Positions 57,107-64,000 of a stretch of 64,000 bases of DNA are shown here, piece by piece. The notes below the pieces were generated by a model. The model had not been told where the DNA came from, did no database searches, and saw only the letters and a list, made by a program, of their open reading frames with translations. Origin of the DNA: Streptomyces roseifaciens (GTDB taxonomy: Bacteria > Actinomycetota > Actinomycetes > Streptomycetales > Streptomycetaceae); NCBI RefSeq assembly GCF_001445655.1, contig NZ_LNBE01000004.1, positions 2,551,138-2,615,137 of the forward strand, in the 5' to 3' direction. Positions within the stretch are counted from its first letter, which is position 1, and the number at the start of each line of letters is the position of its first letter. Both the position numbers and the translations under genes were made by a program.

Positions 57107-58285
57107 GTGTCGCTGCCACCCCTGGTCGAGCCGGCTGCCGAGCTCACCGTTGACGAGGTTCGTCGGTACTCCCGCCACCTGATCATCCCGGACGTCGGTA
57201 TGGACGGGCAGAAGCGCCTGAAGAACGCGAAGGTGCTCTGCGTGGGGGCCGGCGGCCTCGGTTCCCCCGCGCTGATGTACCTGGCCGCCGCGGGCGTGGG
57301 CACGCTCGGCATCGTGGAGTTCGACGAGGTCGACGAGTCGAACCTGCAGCGCCAGATCATCCACAGCCAGGCGGACATCGGCCGTTCGAAGGCCGAGTCC
57401 GCGCGGGATTCGGTGCAGGGCATCAACCCGTACGTGAACGTCGTCCTGCACGAGGGCCGGCTCGAGGCCGACAACGTGATGGAGATCTTCTCCCAGTACG
57501 ACCTGATCGTCGACGGCACCGACAACTTCGCCACGCGCTACCTCGTCAACGACGCCTGCGTGCTGCTGGGCAAGCCGTACGTGTGGGGCTCCATCTACCG
57601 CTTCGACGGCCAGGCGTCCGTCTTCTGGAGCGAGCACGGCCCCTGCTACCGCTGCCTGTACCCCGAGCCCCCGCCGCCGGGCATGGTGCCCTCCTGCGCC
57701 GAGGGCGGCGTGCTGGGCGTGCTGTGCGCCTCGATCGGCTCCATCCAGGTCAACGAGGCGATCAAGCTCCTCGCGGGCATCGGCGATCCGCTGGTCGGCC
57801 GTCTGATGATCTACGACGCCCTGGAGATGACCTACCGCCAGGTCAAGGTCCGCAAGGACCCCGAGTGCGCGGTCTGCGGCGAGAACCCGACCGTCACGGA
57901 GCTCATCGACTACGAGGCGTTCTGCGGCGTCGTCTCGGAGGAGGCCCAGGAGGCCGCGGCCGGCTCCACGATCACTCCCAAGCAGCTCAAGGAGTGGCTC
58001 GACGACGGCGAGAACATCGACGTCATCGACGTCCGCGAGCCGAACGAGTACGAGATCGTGTCGATCCCCGGCGCCCGGCTGATCCCGAAGAACGAGTTCC
58101 TGATGGGCACGGCCCTGCAGGACCTGCCGCAGGACAAGCGGATCGTCCTGCACTGCAAGACGGGTGTCCGCTCCGCGGAAGTCCTCGCGGTGCTGAAGGC
58201 GGCGGGCTTCTCCGACGCGGTGCACGTGGGCGGCGGCGTGATCGGCTGGGTCCACCAGGTCGAGCCGGACAAGCCGGTGTACTAG
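57107..58285 (+). CDS. moeZ: Adenylyltransferase/sulfurtransferase MoeZ
   Basis: A 392-residue fusion of a ThiF/MoeB adenylation domain (about 15-260) and a rhodanese domain (about 280-390). Motifs: RYSRHLIIPDVGMDGQ, VGAGGLGSPALMYLAAAG, DGTDNFATRYLVND, the zinc pairs CYRCLYP and CAVCGE, and the rhodanese active-site Cys in LHCKTGVRSAEVL. It activates and thiolates small sulfur-carrier proteins (MoaD, CysO, ThiS types) for molybdopterin, cysteine and secondary-metabolite biosynthesis. GTG 57107 has GGAG five bases upstream. Confidence 0.96.
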   Translation: MSLPPLVEPAAELTVDEVRRYSRHLIIPDVGMDGQKRLKNAKVLCVGAGGLGSPALMYLAAAGVGTLGIVEFDEVDESNLQRQIIHSQADIGRSKAESARDSVQGINPYVNVVLHEGRLEADNVMEIFSQYDLIVDGTDNFATRYLVNDACVLLGKPYVWGSIYRFDGQASVFWSEHGPCYRCLYPEPPPPGMVPSCAEGGVLGVLCASIGSIQVNEAIKLLAGIGDPLVGRLMIYDALEMTYRQVKVRKDPECAVCGENPTVTELIDYEAFCGVVSEEAQEAAAGSTITPKQLKEWLDDGENIDVIDVREPNEYEIVSIPGARLIPKNEFLMGTALQDLPQDKRIVLHCKTGVRSAEVLAVLKAAGFSDAVHVGGGVIGWVHQVEPDKPVY

Positions 58286-58300
58286 ACCTTCACTTTTGTG

Positions 58301-58342
58301 TGAGTAAGGGGCTCCCCACCATGGTGGGGAGCCCCTTACTCA
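58301..58342. terminator. 42-bp perfect palindrome terminator between moeZ and the convergent hydrolase
   Basis: Arms of 21 bp (58301-58321 / 58322-58342) are perfectly complementary with no unpaired loop base in sequence. The last three bases are the stop codon of the convergent gene, so the signal overlaps a coding end. Confidence 0.85.
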
Positions 58343-59911
58343 TGAGCAGGTCGTGCCCCGGGCCGGGGCCTTGCCCTCCAGCAAGTAGCCGTTGACGGTG
58401 CGCACCATGCACGCGTTGCCGCTGTTGTACGCCCCGTGCCCCTCGCCCTTGTACGTGACCTCCACGGCGACGTCCTTGCCCAGGCCCTCCGCCATGCGGT
58501 GCGCGCCCGCGTACGGCGTTGCCGGGTCGCCGGTGTTGCCGATGACGACGATCGGGGCGGAGCCCTGCGCGCTCACGTCGATCGTCTTCCACTTGCCCTC
58601 GACGGGCCAGCCCGTGCAGCCGAGGAGCGACCAGGCGGCGGACTCCCCGAAGACCGGGGACGCGGCCCGGAAGTCCGCCAGGCGGCCCTTCACGTCGTCG
58701 GCGGTGTAGCGCTGCCGGGCGTCGGCGCAGGAGATCGCCCGGTTGGCCGGCCCGAGGTTGCTGTAGCGGCCGTCGGAGCCGCGGCCGGTGAGGAGGTCGT
58801 AGAGCAGCAGCAGGGTGTCGCCGCTGCCCTTGTTCATGGCTTCCTGCAGGCCCTGCGTCAGGAACTTCCAGGTCTCCTTGGAGTACAGCGCGGACGCGAT
58901 GCCGTTGACGGCCTCGTCCTGGGTCAGCTTGCGGCCCTGGCGCGTCGGCAGGGGCTGCGCGTCGAGCTTCTTGAGCAGGGCGACGATCCGCTCCTGCGTG
59001 GGGCAGCGGGACGCCTGGGCCGAGGAGGCGCAGTCCTTGAGGTAGTTGTCCAGGGCGAGCTGGAAGCCCTTGGCCTGGCCGAGGTTGCCCTGCACGGGGT
59101 CCTGCGTGGGGTCGACCACCGCGTCGAGCACGGCGCGCCCCACGTTGCCGGGGAACGTGTGGGCGTAGACGCCGCCGAGCTCGGTGCCGTAGGAGATGCC
59201 GAAGTAGTTGAGCTTGTCGTCGCCCAGGGCGGCCCGCAGGCGGTCCATGTCGCGGGCGGCGCTCAGCGTGTCGACGTGCGGCAGGAGTTTGGCGGAGTTC
59301 TTCGCGCAGGCGTCCACGAACGCCTTGTTCGTCGCGAGGGTGGTCCGCTCCTCGGCCGCGTCGTCCGGCGTGCCGTCGATCTGGCTCGCGGCGTCGTTCT
59401 CCTTGTCGCTCAGGCAGCGGACGCCCGCGCTCTCGCCCACGCCCCGCGGGTCGAAGCTGACCAGGTCGTAGCGCTCGCGCAGCTTTTCGTAGCTGGTGGC
59501 CAGGCCCGGCAGGGTGGCCACGCCGGAACCGCCGGGGCCGCCGAAGTTGAAGACGAGCGAGCCCAGGCGCTTGTCCTTGTCCCGGGCCTTCGTACGGATC
59601 AGGGCGAGCTCGATCTTCTCGCCGTCGGGCTTGGCGTAGTCCAGCGGGACGGGGAGCTTCGCGCACTCCCACGCCTTGCCGGGGGCCTTGCCGTCGCTGC
59701 CCTGGGCGGCGGTCGGCGCGGAGCACGCCGTCCAGCGCAGCCGGACGTCGGGGGCGCGGTCGCCTCCGGAGGCGCTCTTGGCGTCCCCGGCGGCCGGGGA
59801 GTCGCCGCTGCCGCAGCCGGTGGCGGCGAGGGCCGTCACGAGCGCGATGCCGGCGCCGAGGAGGGCGGTGGTGGCCCGAGGGGTGGTGGCCCGAGGCCGT
59901 AGGGAACTCAT
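58340..59911 (-). CDS. Secreted lipoprotein alpha/beta hydrolase (tripeptidyl aminopeptidase-like), copy 1
   Basis: A 523-residue lipoprotein. The signal ends in lipobox AATGC near residue 33. After a variable stretch comes the S33 peptidase-like core: LPVPLDYAKPDGEKIELALIRTKA, LVFNFGGPGGSGVATLP (oxyanion), VSFDPRGVGES, nucleophile Ser in YFGISYGTELGGVYAH, and VIGNTGDPATPY plus GEGHGAYNS (Asp and His). The family includes Streptomyces tripeptidyl aminopeptidases that process secreted proteins or take up peptides. Its closest relative is the gene at 61214-62809 on the same strand, with one unrelated gene between. Confidence 0.92.
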   Translation of the reverse strand: MSSLRPRATTPRATTALLGAGIALVTALAATGCGSGDSPAAGDAKSASGGDRAPDVRLRWTACSAPTAAQGSDGKAPGKAWECAKLPVPLDYAKPDGEKIELALIRTKARDKDKRLGSLVFNFGGPGGSGVATLPGLATSYEKLRERYDLVSFDPRGVGESAGVRCLSDKENDAASQIDGTPDDAAEERTTLATNKAFVDACAKNSAKLLPHVDTLSAARDMDRLRAALGDDKLNYFGISYGTELGGVYAHTFPGNVGRAVLDAVVDPTQDPVQGNLGQAKGFQLALDNYLKDCASSAQASRCPTQERIVALLKKLDAQPLPTRQGRKLTQDEAVNGIASALYSKETWKFLTQGLQEAMNKGSGDTLLLLYDLLTGRGSDGRYSNLGPANRAISCADARQRYTADDVKGRLADFRAASPVFGESAAWSLLGCTGWPVEGKWKTIDVSAQGSAPIVVIGNTGDPATPYAGAHRMAEGLGKDVAVEVTYKGEGHGAYNSGNACMVRTVNGYLLEGKAPARGTTCS

Positions 59912-59963
59912 TCCACCGACTGTACGGAGGTGAAGGCGGTGGAGCAGCCGCCGCGTGGAGGCG

Positions 59964-61076
59964 TCACCCGGCGCGCAGGGGCGCACAGCCCATTTGCGCG
60001 GCGACGGCGTCCACGTAGCGGGGGAAGGCCTCGCGCGGGTCGTCCAGACGGGTGTGGGTGCGGCCGGGGCCGCTGCGCATGGTGAAGACGGTGGGCCTGC
60101 CGTCGCAGTCGGCCCGGACCAGGGCTCCGGCCGCGTCGATGCTGCCCTGCGCCCGCCAGCCGGGGGCCGGCGGGCGGTCGCCGGTGAGGCCGTCGAAGAG
60201 GGCGACCAGGCGGGGCCTGCCGGTGGTCAGGAAGCGGGCCGCCCAGCCCTGGGCGCCCGCTATGGCGCAGCTGTGGAAGTCGCTGCTCGTGGCGGGGCTG
60301 GTGGCTGTGCTGGTGGCGGGGGCCGGGCCGGTGGCGGGGGCCGGGCTTGTCCTCCTGCCCTGACTCCCGCCCTGGTTCCGGCTCTGATTCAGGCCCTGGG
60401 CCAGGCCTGGGATGCCGCAGCGGTCTCGTTCGGTGTCCGAGGGCGGGGGAGCGGAGGGATCGTGGTGCAGGCGGATCGGGGGGAGCGTCGTGCAACTGGT
60501 GGCCTTCGTGGCCTTGTTGGCCGCCCTGACCAGCAACTCGCCCGTGGTGGCGGGGGAGAGGGCCGCGATGCTCTTCAGCGTCACCACCGACGGGCGGCCG
60601 TCCACGTCGCAGCTCTCCGGGAGGACCAGGGCGCCCGTGCCGGAGGCGGCGGTGAAGCCCGGCAAGCCGTCGGGGAGGGGGGTGTCGCCGTCCCCGAATA
60701 ACTCGCCCAGCCACGAGCGGCGGTCGCCCTCCTGGCGCGGTCCCGTGCCCAGGCGGAGGTCCACCTGCTGCTCGTACGCGCCGAGGCCGTGGCCGCCGCG
60801 CCAGCGGAGCGAGCAGTGGCCGGTGGGGCGCCCGGGTGCGGGTGCGCTCTCGTCGGCGGTGCGGTCGTGGTCGCCGCGGCGGAACGGGGCCTCGTCCTCG
60901 GGCCAGGCGCCCCAGCAGTACGAGCGCCCGCCGAGCGGCGTGGACTGCGTCTGCCAGAGCGCCACGAGGGCGGCCACCAGCGCGGCGATGGCCAGGGCGC
61001 CGGTGAGGGCCCGGGCCCTGCGGTCGGCCTGTTCGCCGGTGGTGTGCGGCGTCCTGAACGGCGTCTTGTACGGCAC
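59964..61076 (-). CDS. Membrane-anchored hypothetical protein between two paralogous hydrolases
   Basis: A 370-residue protein. A transmembrane helix near residues 25-43 (ALTGALAIAALVAALVALWQ) follows a basic N-terminus; the rest should be extracytoplasmic. Two similar halves are visible, each with a Gly/Asp-rich LPGF or GW region, LVLPESCDVDGRPSVVTL versus LVRADCDGRPTVFTM, hinting at an internal duplication. A central stretch of Gln/Asn/Ser then Pro/Ala/Thr repeats (SPAPATGPAPATSTATSPATS) links them. I recognise no family. GTG 61076 has a GGGGGGAC site upstream. Confidence 0.7.
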   Translation of the reverse strand: MPYKTPFRTPHTTGEQADRRARALTGALAIAALVAALVALWQTQSTPLGGRSYCWGAWPEDEAPFRRGDHDRTADESAPAPGRPTGHCSLRWRGGHGLGAYEQQVDLRLGTGPRQEGDRRSWLGELFGDGDTPLPDGLPGFTAASGTGALVLPESCDVDGRPSVVTLKSIAALSPATTGELLVRAANKATKATSCTTLPPIRLHHDPSAPPPSDTERDRCGIPGLAQGLNQSRNQGGSQGRRTSPAPATGPAPATSTATSPATSSDFHSCAIAGAQGWAARFLTTGRPRLVALFDGLTGDRPPAPGWRAQGSIDAAGALVRADCDGRPTVFTMRSGPGRTHTRLDDPREAFPRYVDAVAAQMGCAPLRAG

Positions 61077-61213
61077 TGTCGTCCCCCCGAACTTGCTTCG
61101 TCGTCCGCGGAACTGCTGTGCGGGCGATCGTAGTGCGAGCCACTGACATTCGACCCCGAATCCGGATCGATCACGCCTTGGGCCTCCGCCACCGGTGATA
61201 TGTGCTATGTGTG

Positions 61214-62809
61214 CTATGAGCAGATCTTGTCTGTTTCCGGCACCGTACCGTTCAGCAGGTAGGCGTCGACCGCCCCCTTGACACAGGCGTTGCCGCTGTC
61301 GTAGGCGCCGTGCCCCTCGCCGCGGAACGTCAGCACGGCCGCCACGCCCGGCCCCAGCTCCTGCGCCATCCGCTTCGCTCCCTCGTAAGGGGTCGCGGGG
61401 TCACCGGTGTTGCCGACGACGAGGACCGGCGCGGAGCCCTTCGCGCTCACGTCGGGCGTCCGCCACGCGCCCTTCACCGGCCATCCCGTGCACTGGGTCA
61501 GGCTCCAGGCCATGAAGTCCCCGAAGACGGGGGACGCCTTGCGGAACGCGGGCACGCGCGGCTCGATCTCGGCCGCGGTGTAGCGCTGCGCGAAGTCCGC
61601 GCAGGTGATGGCGTTGAGGGACGACTGCAGCGTGCTGTAACGGCCTTCCTGGCCGCGGCCGTTCATGGCGTCGCCGAGGGAGAGGAGCAGCCGCCCGTCG
61701 CCGTTCTCGGCGTCCTCGATGCCCTCGGTCAGGTAGTCCCAGAAGTCCTTCGAGTAGAGGGACTGGGCGATGCCGCTCGTGGCCAGGGAGCGGGTCAGCT
61801 CGCGCCCGCCGGCGCCCGGGATCGGTTCCTTGCCCAAGCGCTGGAGGAGCGCGCTGATCTGCTCCTCCGTCGGGCAGTTGTCCGACGTCCTCGTGCAGGC
61901 CTCCATGTAGTTGGTGAGCGCGAGCTGGAAGCCCTGGGTCTGGCCGAGGGCGCTCTGCACGGGGTCCGCGCCGGGGTCCACCACGCCGTCGAAGACCGCG
62001 CGCCCCACTTTGTCCGGGAACAAGTGGGCGTAGACGCCGCCCAGTTCCGTGCCGTACGACACCCCGAAGTAGTGCAGCCGGGCGTCGCCCAGGACCTGGC
62101 GCATCAGGTCCATGTCGCGGGCGGCGTTCTCCGTGCCCACGTGCGGGAGGACCTTGCCGGACCTGCCCTCGCAGCCGGCGGCGTAGGCCGTCACCCGGTC
62201 CACCAGGGCCTTCTGCTCCGGCTTCGTGGCCGGGGTGGCGTCTGCGGCGTAGTACGCGTCGAGCCGTCCGTCGTCCAGGCAGGTGACGCCGCTGCTGCGG
62301 CCCACGCCCCGCGGGTCGAAGCTGACCAGGTCGTAGCGGGTGCGCAGGTTCTCGTAGTCGGCGGCGAAGGCCGGGAGCGTGGTGATGCCGGAGCCGCCGG
62401 GGCCGCCGAAGTTGAAGATCAGCGAGCCGATGCGGCGGGCCTGGTCCGTGGCCTTGGCCCTGATCAGGGCGATGTCGATGGTGTTGCTGTTGCTTCTGGG
62501 CTTGGCGTAGTCGAGCGGCGCGTGGAGGGTCGCGCACTCCCAGTCCGGGCCCGGGGCCCCGCCCGACGATCCGCTCTGCGCCGCGGTGGGGGGCGGGCAG
62601 GGCTTCCAGGCCGGCTTCTGGCGGGCGGCGTCCTGGGCGGCCGCCCCTGCGCCCGGACCTGCGGCCGCCCCTGCGCGGGTGGTCTCGTTCGCATGGGTGG
62701 TCCCGCGCGGGTTGCTCGCGCCGCTGCCGCTGTTGCCTGTGCAGCCCGCCGCAGTGACCGCCAGGAGTGCGGCGGTGAGTATGCCCCTTGCCCGTGCGGA
62801 TCTGGTCAC
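61214..62809 (-). CDS. Secreted lipoprotein alpha/beta hydrolase (tripeptidyl aminopeptidase-like), copy 2
   Basis: A 531-residue lipoprotein with lipobox TAAGC near residue 23, paralogous to 58340-59911 along its length. The core includes LHAPLDYAKPRSNSNTIDIALIRAKA, LIFNFGGPGGSGITTLP, VSFDPRGVGRSS, nucleophile Ser in YFGVSYGTELGGVYAH, and VVGNTGDPATPY with GEGHGAYDSGNAC. The mature N-terminus is longer and more Gly/Ala-rich than in copy 1. GTG 62809 starts it; a dense G-run element lies about 65-80 bp upstream on the opposite strand. Confidence 0.92.
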   Translation of the reverse strand: MTRSARARGILTAALLAVTAAGCTGNSGSGASNPRGTTHANETTRAGAAAGPGAGAAAQDAARQKPAWKPCPPPTAAQSGSSGGAPGPDWECATLHAPLDYAKPRSNSNTIDIALIRAKATDQARRIGSLIFNFGGPGGSGITTLPAFAADYENLRTRYDLVSFDPRGVGRSSGVTCLDDGRLDAYYAADATPATKPEQKALVDRVTAYAAGCEGRSGKVLPHVGTENAARDMDLMRQVLGDARLHYFGVSYGTELGGVYAHLFPDKVGRAVFDGVVDPGADPVQSALGQTQGFQLALTNYMEACTRTSDNCPTEEQISALLQRLGKEPIPGAGGRELTRSLATSGIAQSLYSKDFWDYLTEGIEDAENGDGRLLLSLGDAMNGRGQEGRYSTLQSSLNAITCADFAQRYTAAEIEPRVPAFRKASPVFGDFMAWSLTQCTGWPVKGAWRTPDVSAKGSAPVLVVGNTGDPATPYEGAKRMAQELGPGVAAVLTFRGEGHGAYDSGNACVKGAVDAYLLNGTVPETDKICS

Positions 62810-62870
62810 CTGCTCATCGTCCGGGCGGGGAGCTGCCGGTGCGCGCGGGGTGGGGCGTACGGGTTACGCA

Positions 62871-62889
62871 GGGGGTGGGTGGGGATGGG
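62871..62889 (+). other. G-quadruplex-forming motif upstream of hydrolase copy 2
   Basis: GGGGGTGGGTGGGGATGGG gives four G-runs with loops of one, one and two bases, among the strongest types of quadruplex motif. The surrounding spacer 62810-62947 is purine-rich on this strand. Confidence 0.6.
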
Positions 62890-62947
62890 TGGATTGTGTG
62901 GGTGCGTGTGGGAGTGGGGGTCCGTGGTTGTGTTGGCTACAAACCCT

Positions 62948-64000
62948 CTACAGGGGGACGAATGTGATCTCTGTGGCCTTGACGCTCACCCACACCGGTG
63001 TGCCTTCCGCGAGGCTCAGCTCGGCCGCGGCGGCCGGGGTGATCTCCGCCACGACGTCCGGCTCGCCCGTGACGAGGACGCGCAGGCGGCCGCCGTGGGC
63101 GGTGATCTCGCGGACCGTGCCCTGCCAGGTGTTGCGGGGGCTGCCGGGGGTCGGGCGGACCGTGTGGAGGGAGACCGCCTCCGGGGGGACCACGGCCAGG
63201 CCTGTCGTCGGCTCGTGGCTGTCGGCCGTCGTGAGGGCGGCGCCGTCGTCCAGGAGGAGGGTTCCTTCCGCGGTCGACTTGCCCGGCCACGCGTTGCGGC
63301 CCAGCATGCGGGCCACCCAGGGCGAGCGGGGGTGGCGCGTCAGCTCCGCCGGCGTCGCGTACTGGACGGTGGCGCCGTCCTCCAGGACGAGGACGTGGTC
63401 GGCCAGGGACACCGCTTCGACGGGGTCGTGGGTGACGATGAGGCAGACGCCGGGGAAGTCCGCGAGGTGGGTGCGGAGGGTGTGGCGGACGGCGGAGCGG
63501 GCCGACTGGTCGAGGGCGGCGAGGGGCTCGTCGAGGAGAAGCAGCCGGGGGCGGGCGGCCAGGGCCCGGGCCAGGGCCACGCGTTGGGCCTGGCCGCCGC
63601 TGAGGCTCGCCGGCCTGCGGTGGGCGAGGGTGCCCACGTCCAGGCGGTTCAGCCAGTACCGGGCGCGGCGGTGTGCCTCGGCCCTGGGGACGCCCTGGGC
63701 GCGGAGGCCGTAGGCGGTGTTGGCGAGGGCCGTGAGGTGGGGGAAGAGGGAGGTGTCCTGCGGGACCCAGGAGATGCGGCGACGGTGCGGGGGCTCTTCG
63801 GCCATGTCCTCGTCGCCCAGGTGCAGGGGGGTGGCCGTCGCGCGGGTCGTCAGGCCCAGGAGGGCTCTGAGCAGGGTGGTCTTTCCTGCGCCGTTCGGGC
63901 CCACTACTGCGATGGTCGTGCCTGCGGGTGCGTTGAGGGTGGTGGTGGTTGCGCCCGTGACCGTGGTGCGCAGCGGGTGCGGGGTGGGGGCGGGGCCGGG
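62948..64000 (-). CDS. ABC transporter ATPase, molybdate/sulfate type (CysA/ModC-like), 5' partial
   Basis: Open to the right edge of the window, 350 residues visible. ABC motifs: GPNGAGKTTLLRALLGL, Q-loop ISWVPQDTSLFPHLTALANTAYGL, signature LSGGQAQRVALARALA, Walker B LLLLDEPLAALD, and H-loop IVTHDPVEAVSLADHVLVLEDGATVQ. A C-terminal TOBE-type domain follows (WQGTVREITAHGGRLRVLVTGEPDVVAEITPAAAAELSLAEGTPVWVSVKATEITFV), as in ModC and CysA importers. The permease and binding protein should lie beyond the edge. Molybdate is favoured by the TOBE-like end and the neighbouring moeZ, but sulfate is possible. Confidence 0.88.
   Translation of the reverse strand, partial: PGPAPTPHPLRTTVTGATTTTLNAPAGTTIAVVGPNGAGKTTLLRALLGLTTRATATPLHLGDEDMAEEPPHRRRISWVPQDTSLFPHLTALANTAYGLRAQGVPRAEAHRRARYWLNRLDVGTLAHRRPASLSGGQAQRVALARALAARPRLLLLDEPLAALDQSARSAVRHTLRTHLADFPGVCLIVTHDPVEAVSLADHVLVLEDGATVQYATPAELTRHPRSPWVARMLGRNAWPGKSTAEGTLLLDDGAALTTADSHEPTTGLAVVPPEAVSLHTVRPTPGSPRNTWQGTVREITAHGGRLRVLVTGEPDVVAEITPAAAAELSLAEGTPVWVSVKATEITFVPL

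Noticed and set aside
58340..62809. The two hydrolases as pieces of one broken gene
   Set aside because: Each is complete, with its own signal peptide, lipobox and catalytic triad, so they are paralogues, not fragments.

Overview
The window is a chromosomal segment of a high-GC actinomycete, almost certainly Streptomyces or a close relative. The evidence is very high GC with strong third-position GC, frequent GTG and occasional TTG starts, long Pro/Ala/Gly-rich tails, and the set of families present (ECF sigma with zinc anti-sigma, DUF3117, DUF3107, DUF3152, MoeZ). I see no tRNA, rRNA, CRISPR array, insertion sequence or prophage. The overall character is conserved core chromosome. From memory, the gene order resembles two separate blocks of Mycobacterium tuberculosis: dapC/dapE/LOG/folP2/tagA/Rv1211/O-methyltransferase/sigE/rseA/htrA/tatB/mrp/MgtE-N/corA, and moeB1/DUF3152/TetR/DUF3107/ferritin-like/rhlE. 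Here they lie side by side.

Layout. 1-6.5 kb: the end of a large membrane-anchored cell-wall protein, then an ABC-2 exporter with a DesK/DesR-type two-component system and an upstream palindrome. 6.5-18 kb: SirB1-like and GNAT proteins, ferredoxin, diaminopimelate/lysine genes dapC and dapE, a transglycosylase-like protein, a LOG protein, a FolP2-type dihydropteroate synthase paralogue, a DivIVA-like protein with a coupled 3-methyladenine glycosylase, an enoyl-CoA hydratase and DUF3117. 18-24 kb: an envelope-stress module (ECF sigma, anti-sigma, HtrA-like protease, TatB) with an ECF-type promoter in front of the sigma gene. 24-31 kb: Mrp, DUF1003 with MgtE-N/CBS, a lipoprotein, an EamA transporter and CorA. 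31-38 kb: SUFU, PHP, MarC, NYN, VOC and hydrolase genes among repeat-rich intergenic spacers. 38-47 kb: a DEAD-box helicase with a long basic tail, a ferritin-like protein, DUF3107 and TetR genes, an alpha/beta hydrolase, and a DUF3152 metallopeptidase-like gene. 47-52.5 kb: an oligopeptide-type ABC importer operon preceded by a 30-codon leader. 52.5-58.3 kb: a probable polysaccharide cluster (glycosyltransferase, membrane protein, epimerase, spherulin-4-like) followed by moeZ. 58.3-64 kb: two paralogous lipoprotein tripeptidyl-peptidase-like hydrolases flanking an unknown membrane-anchored protein, and a partial anion-importer ATPase.

The strangest structure is inside the DUF3152 gene (45141-45754). 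It is a spacer-less inverted repeat of about 253 bp per matched arm. The left arm carries three extra in-frame blocks (33, 48 and 27 bp). The centre falls exactly on a codon boundary, so the frame stays open on both strands. Other things worth checking are a three-copy intergenic repeat family, a non-AUG start for the helicase, an ABC-operon leader with paired operator-like half sites, and several perfect-palindrome terminators.
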